A DNA stretch of 14,965 bases from Phycisphaerales bacterium UBA2266 (GTDB lineage Bacteria > Planctomycetota > Phycisphaerae > Sedimentisphaerales > Anaerobacaceae): the NCBI GenBank assembly GCA_002347125.1, contig DDXG01000280.1, forward strand, positions 1 through 14,965, in the 5' to 3' direction. Both the position numbers and the translations under genes were made by a program. Below are positions 1 to 6,753 of this stretch, in pieces. The notes under the pieces were generated by a model. It did not search any database. It was not told where the DNA came from and saw nothing but the letters and a program-made list of their open reading frames with translations. Position 1 is the first letter of the stretch, and each line of letters begins with the position of its first letter.

Positions 1-163
<163 letters not shown>

Positions 164-325
164 TATCAATCCTGGGTTGCAGGTGCGGGGTTGTCGGTTG
201 CGATTGTTGTACGCATCTACATATTTATCTCGTGCATCGTCGTTCGTATTGCGTCGTTCGTGGACGGGCGGCGGCGAGGACAAGTGCATATGGAATACAG
301 CCGGGCGAATGCCCGATGTAACGAA
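164..325 (+). other. 23S-5S internal transcribed spacer
   Basis: About 160 bases separate 23S from 5S. I see no tRNA cloverleaf here and no convincing protein gene; the short reading frames that cross it run into the rRNAs. A 5-bp hairpin (CGGGC, loop GAAT, GCCCG; 302-315) lies just before the 5S and could be part of an RNase III or RNase E processing stem, which is inference. Confidence 0.75.
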
Positions 326-438
326 TTTCCTGGTGACCATACTGACGGGGAAACGCCTGATCCCTTTCCGAACTCAGAAGCTAAGCCCGCCAGGCCGATG
401 GTAGTCCTTCGGGGCGAGAGTAGGTTATCGCCAGGATT
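326..438 (+). rRNA. rrf: 5S ribosomal RNA
   Basis: This is a complete 5S rRNA of about 113 nt. The terminal helix is formed by TCCTGG (328-333) and CCAGGA (431-436). Inside are the 5S signatures GGTGACCAT, CCCTTTCCGAACTCAGAAG (loop B/C region with the conserved CCGAACTC) and the GAGAGTAGG...CGCCAGG 3' segment. It is co-transcribed with the upstream 23S. The exact ends are estimated from the terminal helix. Confidence 0.95.
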
Positions 439-443
439 TTATG

Positions 444-480
444 AAGGCCGGCAGTGAAAGCTGCCGGCCTTTTCCTTTTT
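444..480 (+). terminator. Rho-independent terminator of the rRNA operon
   Basis: A perfect 11-bp stem, AAGGCCGGCAG (444-454) pairing with CTGCCGGCCTT (461-471), encloses the six-base loop TGAAAG and runs into a T-rich tail (TTTTCCTTTTT). It sits six bases after the 5S, as expected for the end of an rRNA operon. The NUDIX-like gene ends convergently at 510. In the opposite orientation the hairpin has only a short T tail, so it may help stop that transcript only weakly. Confidence 0.9.
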
Positions 481-509
481 CTGGCGCGTCTGTGCCGGCC
501 GGGCATGGA

Positions 510-1127
510 TCAGAGGATCTGGTCGAGGGCGTCCAGGCAGAGTTGAGACCAGGTTTCCATGGTGGGGCGCCGTTGCCTCAGTTCCTCAAGGTCGTGGAAG
601 GCCATCTGGGTGATCATCTGTTCGCGGCGGGTTACGGCGTCGGAATCGACCGTCCAGAGGTGGACGACCCCCAGGTGGACGCGGCCGACTTCGTTGGAAT
701 CGTCGTTGAGCAGGGCGACGATGCGTTCGGTGTGCGGGCCATCGATGTTGATCTCTTCGGCGACCTCGCGTTCGACGGCGTTTCGGTACAAAGCTCGGTA
801 GTCGGCGTCAAAGAGCGGCACTTCGTTGTCGATGGGGTTGATGTGGCCGCCGATGCCGATGGAGCGGTTGCCGACGAGGCGGGTTTCGCCCGCGCGCTTG
901 CCGCGGACGTAGCTGAGGACACGGCCGGCGTGGGTGATGATGACGTAGGGGATGAGCTGCTTGTGCGAGGGGTCGGTCTCGGCCTGCGACCGGGGCATGA
1001 ACGTCAGGGCGCCGGGGGCGAAGATGCGGTCGAGGTAGGGCTCGACGTCGAACTGGAGGCCGTGGAACATGCCGACGGCTTCGATGGTCTGGCGCGGAGT
1101 TACAAGCACCTGTTCGTTTTTGGCCAT
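510..1127 (-). CDS. NUDIX-like phosphoesterase (COG4112/MutT-type)
   Basis: This 205-residue cytosolic protein resembles the predicted MutT-family phosphoesterases of the COG4112 type, whose substrate is not established. Family landmarks are an N-terminal VLVTPR segment (7-12), FMPRSQAExDPxxKQLIPYV (43-62), a basic RGKRAGETRL stretch (75-84), GIGGHINP (91-98) and the NUDIX core REVAEE (120-125), whose Glu pair would bind the metal. The front half of the NUDIX box is unusual: where the standard G-x5-E should lie there is a longer Asp-rich insert, and the closing Gly is Asn127. The ATG at 1127 is preceded by AGGGG (1135-1139) at normal spacing. A promoter lies upstream at 1217-1245. It converges on the rRNA terminator. 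The family assignment is fairly sure; the reaction is not. Confidence 0.88.
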   Translation of the reverse strand: MAKNEQVLVTPRQTIEAVGMFHGLQFDVEPYLDRIFAPGALTFMPRSQAETDPSHKQLIPYVIITHAGRVLSYVRGKRAGETRLVGNRSIGIGGHINPIDNEVPLFDADYRALYRNAVEREVAEEINIDGPHTERIVALLNDDSNEVGRVHLGVVHLWTVDSDAVTRREQMITQMAFHDLEELRQRRPTMETWSQLCLDALDQIL

Positions 1128-1216
1128 GGAGTTGCCCCTATTCTGGTCATGCCTTGGGTCGCCGGCGTCGATACCGTGAAACGCCGTCCGGGACGTTCAT
1201 CAGGAGTCTGGGGCGG

Positions 1217-1245
1217 AGTGTAGCCGGTGGAGGCGCCGGGGTCAA
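1217..1245 (-). promoter_or_regulatory. Sigma70-type promoter for the NUDIX-like gene
   Basis: On the minus strand TTGACC (1245-1240), a 17-base spacer and TACACT (1222-1217) form a -35/-10 pair with optimal spacing. The predicted transcript would start near 1210, leaving a leader of about 80 nt before the ATG at 1127. The call is by eye from hexamer matches only. Confidence 0.45.
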
Positions 1246-1449
1246 GGCGATTGGGGCAGATGACCCACGGGGGCCTGATACCCCGCACGGCAGGCACGGC
1301 CTGATCGTGGCCGATGGCACGGCCATACCACTTCCCGGCGATACGGCAGGGCGTCCGCTTCTCGACCGACCAGCCCTTCGCCATCGCCTTCGCCGAAAGG
1401 CCCCCCCCCCGCGGGTGCCGTTGGTTTGAGCATGGTGCATACGCGGGGA
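1246..1449. other. Gap between divergent NUDIX-like and DUF486 genes, with C10 tract
   Basis: The gene-free stretch runs from 1128 to 1533, between the starts of two divergent genes. Beyond the two promoters I see no RNA gene or recognisable protein; overlapping frames here give Arg/Pro-rich low-complexity translations typical of GC-rich noncoding DNA. A run of ten C (1401-1410) lies about 40 bases before the downstream promoter. Confidence 0.6.
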
Positions 1450-1477
1450 TTGAAAATGTCGGGCGGGGCGGTAGAAT
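1450..1477 (+). promoter_or_regulatory. Sigma70-type promoter for the DUF486 gene
   Basis: TTGAAA (1450-1455), a 16-base spacer and TAGAAT (1472-1477) each match the consensus hexamers at five of six positions. Transcription would start near 1484, about 50 nt before the ATG at 1534. This placement also argues against the upstream in-frame ATG at 1426, which lies before the promoter. Confidence 0.55.
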
Positions 1478-1533
1478 GCCGGCGGTGTGTCGTGGGGTGC
1501 TATACGGTCTGTTTGTCAGGGTTGGAATGGTCT

Positions 1534-1893
1534 ATGCGGACGATGCTTGTAACAACGGTGTTGTTGTGCTGCAGTAATGTATTCATGACGTTTGCCTGGT
1601 ACGGGCACTTGAAGAATCTGGCCCATCGGCCGTGGATTCTGGCGGCTGTGGTAAGCTGGGGAATCGCGCTGTTCGAGTACCTGATCCAGGTGCCGGCCAA
1701 CCGCATCGGGCACCAGGTCATGAACGTGGGGCAGTTGAAGATATTGCAGGAGGTGGTCACACTGTCGATATTCCTGCCGTTTTCCGTTTTCTACCTGAGG
1801 GAGAAGATACGATTGGATTACCTGTGGGCAGGGCTGTGCATCCTGGGGGCGGTGTTCTTCATGTTCCGGGGCAAGCTGTCATGCGGGCACTGA
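1534..1893 (+). CDS. DUF486 family (DMT-like) small membrane protein
   Basis: This 119-residue integral membrane protein has four predicted helices (about 4-22, 34-52, 74-88 and 95-112). It carries DUF486/COG3169 signatures: SNVFMTFAWYGHL (14-26), SWGIALFEY then QVPANRIG (41-59), and QLKILQEVVTL (67-77). The family is related in fold to small DMT transporters, but no transported substrate is established. The ATG at 1534 is chosen because the family begins right at the first helix and a promoter lies at 1450-1477; an in-frame ATG at 1426 would add 36 residues with no family character. The Shine-Dalgarno is weak (GGTTGGAA region). The length is typical for the family. It is monocistronic and converges with the subtilase gene. 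Confidence 0.88.
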   Translation: MRTMLVTTVLLCCSNVFMTFAWYGHLKNLAHRPWILAAVVSWGIALFEYLIQVPANRIGHQVMNVGQLKILQEVVTLSIFLPFSVFYLREKIRLDYLWAGLCILGAVFFMFRGKLSCGH

Positions 1894-1917
1894 CGGCCGC
1901 ACGCATCGGGCGATGGG

Positions 1918-1986
1918 GTATCTGTGGTCCGCAGCGCCCAACGGCCTGCCCATGCCACCATGCCGTGCAGTCAGTATCTGTGGTCC
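1918..1986 (+). repeat. 13-bp direct repeat pair in convergent intergenic region
   Basis: GTATCTGTGGTCC occurs exactly at 1918-1930 and again at 1974-1986, 56 bases apart. A degraded third copy (AGATAGGTGGTCC) follows around 2014-2026. The repeats lie in the 204-base gap between two convergent genes, where I see no clear hairpin terminator for either gene. The function is unknown; chance duplication is possible. Confidence 0.5.
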
Positions 1987-2097
1987 TGAACAGCCTGTAC
2001 CTAGTATTGTGCCAGATAGGTGGTCCGGTTGTCAAGAGAATTCGGGGGATCGGATGGGATACCGCCGGAGAAACGCCAAAAATGCACCGGATCGGCC

Positions 2098-5000
2098 TCA
2101 ATTCCAGTACTTCAGGCAGCGTGCGGCGTCGCTGAAATCCACGCGGCCGTCGCGGTTGAAGTCCGCTTCGGAGCCGCTTTCATCGAGCCATGACTGGGCG
2201 AACAGGGCCATATCCGTCCAGTCGACCGCGTTGTCGCCACTGAAATCGCAATCGCTGTGCCCGAGCCGGCGGTCGCCGAAGACATTGGTACTGCGCGGGT
2301 TGACGTGCCGCATGGGCCAGTCACTGTTCTCATGGTACGCGGGTGTGGGCAGGTCCCAGACGTAGACGGTTCCCGTCATGGTAGCGGCAATCAGCTCGAA
2401 CCGGCCGTCGCCATCGATATCGCCAACACTGACGCCCGATGTTGACAAGAAGCTCATCTTCTTGGGGAATCCGGGTACAGGGCGGGCATCCGCGGCATAG
2501 GCATGCACCGAGCCGTCAAATGTCGTGAAACACACATCCTGGAGGCCGTCGTTGTCCACATCGACGACGGCGGCGGGGCCCTTGGGCCACTGTGACAGAT
2601 CGATGGGCCAGCCCGGCAAGGGCAGGCCGCTGAGCCGCACGGCATGCATCCGATACAGACCCACAATCGGCCGGTAGTTCGCCCCGACGATGAGTTCCGG
2701 TTCGCCATCGCCTGTGATATCCCCCAGGCAATAGGCGAAGACCTGCGTGTCGAAATTGCCGATGCGAATCGGAAAGCCCATGAAGGCGGCGCCACCGTGG
2801 TGATAGGCGTGTACGTAGCTCTGGGACCCCGTCGTGCCGACCAGCACATCGAGGTCGCCGTCGCGGTCAAGGTCGGCAAGAAAGGGCGGCGCGGAGATCG
2901 CCTCATTGTAGAGACTGCGCAAGGTGACTGGGTAGCCGGTCTTTTCGAAACCCTGTCCGTCGAATACGTGGAGCCGGATACTGGTATAGCCAAGCTGGGA
3001 GACCGCGACGAGTTCCTTGCGTCCATCGCCGTCGATATCGCCGAAAGACAATGCGTACATGTTTTCAGTGCTGTCCGGAAGGTCTCGCGTGAAGAGGCGC
3101 CGGCCGGTGTGGTCGAAGGCTGACAGCCGGTAGTAGTTGGATGTGTTGCCTTTGGTGTGGGCCGCCACGGCCTCCAGAGTGCCGTCTCCATCCAAATCGG
3201 CCAAGATGAACGGCAGTTCATGGGCATTCGAGGGCGTCTCGATAGCCTGCTGGGGGAAACCAGCCAGGCGCGAGCCGTCGAGATTCCTGCCGTTGAAGCA
3301 CCAGACGGTCGAGGGGCTGCCGAAGTAGTCCGGCCAGTAGTCGCGCAGGGTCCAGAGGATCTCGGTCCGGCCGTCATTGTCGATATCCGCCACGGCCGGG
3401 CCGGGATAAGGGCCATTGCTGGCGAAGGCGGGTTTATCGAGTTGGACGGTCGGCCAGCCGGGCAGGATAGTGCCGTCGCCTCGCAGACCAAACGTATGGC
3501 CGATGCTCCCGAGGAATATCTCGTCGGCGCCGTCGCCATCGGCGTCGGCTGGGGTCGCGTTGAACGATGCTCCGAGGATGAAGCCGCCGAAGCGAAAGGC
3601 GTCTCCTCCCAGCCGCACGGGCCAGCCGCTGTGCAGGTCGGGTTCGGCCCAGAGTACGGTATGTTCGACGGCTGTCCTTTGACCGGCCGCTACAGTCAGG
3701 CGGACATGGTATGGACCCTGCCTGTCGGGCAGATCCAGCGAACCCAGGACGCCGTTTGCAATTGCGTCGCCCTGGCCGATGGATACCCACGTATCCGGGT
3801 AGTACCCCTGCCCGACCTCCAGCATATAGCTGTCACCCTGGGCGGTTCCCACGAAATCAAGGGTGCGATCGGTGGCGAACGGTTCGGTATCGTCGGCCGG
3901 CTGCGTAATGGCGGCATTGACATCGGAGGTGTACTGCACCACATCAAGCGACGCTTGGGCGTTTATTATGCCCTCGCCTATGTAGGCCCCGGCGGAGTCG
4001 GCCTGTGAGGCGGAGGCCGCCAGGATGCGGCGGACGGCCGTCTCCGATAGGGATGGGTCCAGTTGCAGAAGCAGCGCCGCAGCGCCCGACACGAACGGAC
4101 AGGCCATCGAGGTCCCGTCGGCGCGATAGTAGCGGGCATTGGGGTCCGCCGTGGGGACCAGTCGCTTGCCGTCGCCGTACATGTCGGTTCCGGCGGCCCG
4201 CAGAGAGAGCACATCCACACCCGGCGCGCTGAAATCGACCACAGACCCGACGTTGGAGAACGATGCCCGCTTGAGGTCGGGTTCCAGGGCCGCCACTGCC
4301 AGAACGCCGGGGATGTTCGCGGGCGACCACAGGGCCGCGTTCAGGCTGTCGTTACCGGCCGCGACGACCACGACCCGGTTGAGGCTGCGTGCGCGGTCTA
4401 TGGCGGTCCGAATCAGGTTGCTCTGTCCACCGCCGCCCCAGGACAGACTCAGAATATGGGCCCCATTGTTGACCGCGTACGTGATGCCGGCGGCCAGTTG
4501 CGTGGCTGTGCCCGTACCCTGGCTGTCCAGGGATTTGACGGCCATGACCCGGGCCCGCGGCGCAACACCGACAATCCCCTTTCCGTTGTCGGCGACGGCT
4601 GCAATGATACCGGCACAATGGCTGCCATGGCCGTGATCGTCGATGGGGTTGTTGTTGCCGCCGACGAAGTTCCAGCCTCGGATGTCGTCCACGAAGCCGT
4701 TGCCGTCGTCATCCTGGCCGTTGAAGTCGTTGGCGTCGACGATTCCATTGCCGTTGAGGTCTTCGCCGGGGTTGATCCAGAGGTTGTACTGCTCATTGGG
4801 GTCCAGCCGGCCGTTGGCGTTGGAGTCCCGATGCAGGTCTTCGTGGTTGTAGTCGACGCCGGTATCGATGACCGCCACCACAATGCCTTCGCCCTGTGTC
4901 CGGTCCCAGGCATCCTGGGTGTTGACGGCGTGAAGGCCCCACAGGTCGCCGTAGGCCTGGCCCCATGCGCCCGTGGAGGCGTAGTAGGTGTCGTTCGGCG

Positions 5001-5409
5001 CCATCTGACAGTGGTAATAGTAATCAGGCTCGGCCCACTCGACGGCCGGGTCGGCCTGCAATTGGCCGCAGACTTGGGGGATGTCGGCTCCGGGCAGAAG
5101 GTATCCCACATAGATGTCGCTGCCCGCTCTCTGTGGTTGGCCTGCCAGGATGCGAGAGGTTCGCTGGAGTCTGTGCCTTGTTGCGATCTCTTGCAGGGCG
5201 ACAGCGGCCGGTTGCGCCAGGGGCTTGACGGCGTCGGGGGGGCGAGAAAGCATAAAGACGACACGGTCTGGGGCATAAGGGGGCACATCCGACAGCATGG
5301 TCATTTCACGTTCAGTCGGGATAACGCCGGCGGCGCAGACAACGCTCCAGAGAGCAAAGGATAAGGCAATGACCCTTGATGGTGTGGCCTGGTTTCGAGT
5401 CCAGTGCAT
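2098..5409 (-). CDS. Secreted subtilisin-like (S8) serine protease with FG-GAP repeats and dockerin
   Basis: This is a 1103-residue secreted protease. In order it has a signal peptide (about 1-27, hydrophobic core ALSFALWSVVCAA), a propeptide-like region (about 48-130) ending near AVEWAEPDYYY, and an S8 catalytic domain (about 160-490) with Asp182 (IDTG), His261 (GHGSHCAG), oxyanion Asn353 (AAGND) and Ser434 (GTSMACP). Between Asp and His lie three Ca-loop-like segments (195-206, 217-228, 233-242). After a linker, eight FG-GAP/VCBS DxDxDG motifs recur every 47-63 residues (622, 675, 738, 791, 846, 897, 950, 997), fitting a beta-propeller. Two dockerin-type repeats (about 1055-1103) end the protein. 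The catalytic triad is complete, so activity is expected outside the cytoplasm. The ATG at 5409 has GAGG at 5414-5417 and a promoter just beyond. Confidence 0.95.
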   Translation of the reverse strand: MHWTRNQATPSRVIALSFALWSVVCAAGVIPTEREMTMLSDVPPYAPDRVVFMLSRPPDAVKPLAQPAAVALQEIATRHRLQRTSRILAGQPQRAGSDIYVGYLLPGADIPQVCGQLQADPAVEWAEPDYYYHCQMAPNDTYYASTGAWGQAYGDLWGLHAVNTQDAWDRTQGEGIVVAVIDTGVDYNHEDLHRDSNANGRLDPNEQYNLWINPGEDLNGNGIVDANDFNGQDDDGNGFVDDIRGWNFVGGNNNPIDDHGHGSHCAGIIAAVADNGKGIVGVAPRARVMAVKSLDSQGTGTATQLAAGITYAVNNGAHILSLSWGGGGQSNLIRTAIDRARSLNRVVVVAAGNDSLNAALWSPANIPGVLAVAALEPDLKRASFSNVGSVVDFSAPGVDVLSLRAAGTDMYGDGKRLVPTADPNARYYRADGTSMACPFVSGAAALLLQLDPSLSETAVRRILAASASQADSAGAYIGEGIINAQASLDVVQYTSDVNAAITQPADDTEPFATDRTLDFVGTAQGDSYMLEVGQGYYPDTWVSIGQGDAIANGVLGSLDLPDRQGPYHVRLTVAAGQRTAVEHTVLWAEPDLHSGWPVRLGGDAFRFGGFILGASFNATPADADGDGADEIFLGSIGHTFGLRGDGTILPGWPTVQLDKPAFASNGPYPGPAVADIDNDGRTEILWTLRDYWPDYFGSPSTVWCFNGRNLDGSRLAGFPQQAIETPSNAHELPFILADLDGDGTLEAVAAHTKGNTSNYYRLSAFDHTGRRLFTRDLPDSTENMYALSFGDIDGDGRKELVAVSQLGYTSIRLHVFDGQGFEKTGYPVTLRSLYNEAISAPPFLADLDRDGDLDVLVGTTGSQSYVHAYHHGGAAFMGFPIRIGNFDTQVFAYCLGDITGDGEPELIVGANYRPIVGLYRMHAVRLSGLPLPGWPIDLSQWPKGPAAVVDVDNDGLQDVCFTTFDGSVHAYAADARPVPGFPKKMSFLSTSGVSVGDIDGDGRFELIAATMTGTVYVWDLPTPAYHENSDWPMRHVNPRSTNVFGDRRLGHSDCDFSGDNAVDWTDMALFAQSWLDESGSEADFNRDGRVDFSDAARCLKYWN

Positions 5410-5446
5410 AGCGCCTCGTGCGGAACACTCTGTGGCGGGGCTACTG

Positions 5447-5452
5447 TATAAT
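5447..5452 (+). promoter_or_regulatory. Possible -10 element facing the HisF-family gene
   Basis: TATAAT on the plus strand is a perfect -10 hexamer, but no good -35 lies 16-18 bases upstream. It occupies the same bases as the -10 of the opposing subtilase promoter, so the two would compete. The leader to the ATG at 5596 would be about 135 nt. Confidence 0.3.
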
Positions 5453-5476
5453 AGCGTGTGGCGGCGTCTGCGTCAA
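5448..5476 (-). promoter_or_regulatory. Sigma70-type promoter for the subtilase gene
   Basis: On the minus strand TTGACG (5476-5471), a spacer of exactly 17 bases and TATTAT (5453-5448) form a strong-looking promoter. Transcription would begin near 5441, giving a leader of about 30 nt that still contains the GAGG ribosome site before the ATG at 5409. Confidence 0.6.
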
Positions 5477-5595
5477 GGAGGGACTCCCACCGGCCAGGAG
5501 GCTGCCGAGGTTGTTTGTTGCTCGGGGCCCACCATGAGGTTAGAATACCGCCGGTTCAGCAGCATCTTCTATCAACCCCGAAGGAGACTGGTCTG

Positions 5596-6357
5596 ATGGG
5601 TCAGCAAGTGAGTATCATGCCGTGTCTGGACATGCAGAACGGCCGCGTTGTCAAGGGCGTCCACTTCGTCGATATCAAAGACGCCGGAGACCCGGTGGCG
5701 TGCGCCAAGGCGTACTGTGAGGCCGGGGCGGATGAGCTGGCCCTGCTCGATATCACCGCGACGGTCGAGAATCGACCCACGATGCTGGACGTGGTGCGGC
5801 GGACGGCCGAAGCGGTGACCGTGCCGTTTACGGTCGGCGGCGGCATTCGGGATGTTGCCTCGGCGACGGAGGTGATCGAGGCCGGCGCCGATAAGGTGTC
5901 GGTCAGCAGCGCCGCCTTCCGCAAGCCCCAGGTAATCGCCGAGATGGTCAAGACGCTGGGGCGCGACCGGGTGACCGTGGCCATTGACGTGGACGTGAAT
6001 CAGGCGCTGCCGTCAGGCTACGAAGTGTATGTCGATGGGGGCCGCACGGCCACGGGGGCCGACGCCGTCGAATGGGCCAGGCGTGTGGATGGGTTTGGCG
6101 TCCCGGTAATCCTGCCGACCAGCAAGGCGGGCGACGGGGCGAGGACAGGGTATGACCTTCCCGTTATCCGGGCCATGGCCCAGGCGTGCTCGGCGGCCAT
6201 TGTCGCCTCCGGTGGGGCCGGCAAGTTGGAGCATTTCTTCGAAGCGGTGGAAGCGGGGGCGAGCATCCTGCTGGCTGCATCCGTGTTCCACTTTCACATC
6301 ATCGATATCGGCGAACTGAAGGCCTATCTGCGGGGCAAAGGCCTCAGCGTGCGGTAG
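5596..6357 (+). CDS. hisF: HisF-family (imidazole glycerol-phosphate synthase cyclase) paralogue
   Basis: This 253-residue (beta/alpha)8-barrel protein of the HisF family would normally form imidazole glycerol phosphate and AICAR from PRFAR with ammonia channelled from HisH. The catalytic Asp pair is kept (Asp12 in MPCLD and Asp131 in VAIDVD), as are loop 1 KGVHF, the phosphate sites GGGIRD (81-86) and ASGGAG (204-209), and the C-terminal IGELKAYL. The usual LLTSxDRDGT segment is replaced by ILPTSKAGDGA (172-182). By alignment with T. maritima HisF, gate residues Arg5 and Glu167 become Ser6 and Val171, while Glu47 and Lys100 remain. The ATG at 5596 follows AAGGAG (5581-5586); the in-frame extension to 5458 has no family character. 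No hisH or other his gene adjoins it, so a histidine role is probable but a paralogous role is possible. Confidence 0.9.
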   Translation: MGQQVSIMPCLDMQNGRVVKGVHFVDIKDAGDPVACAKAYCEAGADELALLDITATVENRPTMLDVVRRTAEAVTVPFTVGGGIRDVASATEVIEAGADKVSVSSAAFRKPQVIAEMVKTLGRDRVTVAIDVDVNQALPSGYEVYVDGGRTATGADAVEWARRVDGFGVPVILPTSKAGDGARTGYDLPVIRAMAQACSAAIVASGGAGKLEHFFEAVEAGASILLAASVFHFHIIDIGELKAYLRGKGLSVR

Positions 6358-6632
6358 CCGCGCCGCACTGCGACGAAGACCAGCCAGGCGTATGCCTGGG
6401 CACATGAGTCCACACAGGTGGATTGCGCCCGCCCGAAGGCGGAGTTTGCACGCGCGGCCGGGAGAAACTCACAGGCGCACGGTTAGAATAAGCAAGGCGT
6501 CATGTGCCGGCGGATGTGAAGTATATCAGGGCCAAATGCGGCTTCCTGAGACAACAGAGGGGATTCCAGGCGGCAAGTCGCTGCATTCTCGGACTATGAA
6601 GTGCTTGCCGACGCTGGTTTGGCTCGGAGCCA
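6358..6632. other. Intergenic stretch after the HisF-family gene
   Basis: The gap between genes runs from 6358 to 6753. Two small hairpins follow the gene: CCAGGC/GCCTGG with a GTAT loop (6384-6399), and CCGCC/GGCGG with a CGAA loop near 6428-6442 trailed by AGTTT. Neither has a real T-run, so they are only weak terminator candidates. The one sizeable reading frame here (6392-6640) has no recognisable domain and an Arg-rich low-complexity translation, so I do not call it a gene. I see no tRNA or known RNA. Confidence 0.5.
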
Positions 6633-6641
6633 TGCTATAGT
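6633..6641 (+). promoter_or_regulatory. Possible extended -10 promoter for the coiled-coil lipoprotein
   Basis: TG-N-TATAGT at 6633-6641 matches an extended -10 element; the -35 region (CTGGTT near 6614) is poor, which extended -10 promoters tolerate. The start would fall near 6648, about 105 nt before the ATG at 6754. Confidence 0.35.
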
Positions 6642-6753
6642 CAGGCGACAGCCCGGTCGGCGGTTATTGCTGATCCGGCGCGGCTTGGGGGTGGGGTAGC
6701 GCTGGGGCGGCCGGGCGAAGACCGTGTACCCGCAAGGACGAAAGGAGATGGGC

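Noticed and set aside
441..1223. Plus-strand open frame of about 260 codons opposite the NUDIX-like gene
   Set aside because: It begins inside the rRNA terminator and has the Val/Gly/Asp-rich composition of an antisense shadow.
4063..5364. Plus-strand open frame of about 430 codons opposite the subtilase
   Set aside because: The opposite strand encodes a protease with all catalytic motifs; this frame is Val/Gly/Asp-rich shadow translation with no recognisable fold.
6392..6640. 82-codon frame after the HisF-family gene
   Set aside because: No ribosome site, Arg-rich composition and no resemblance to a known protein; considered and left out as noncoding.
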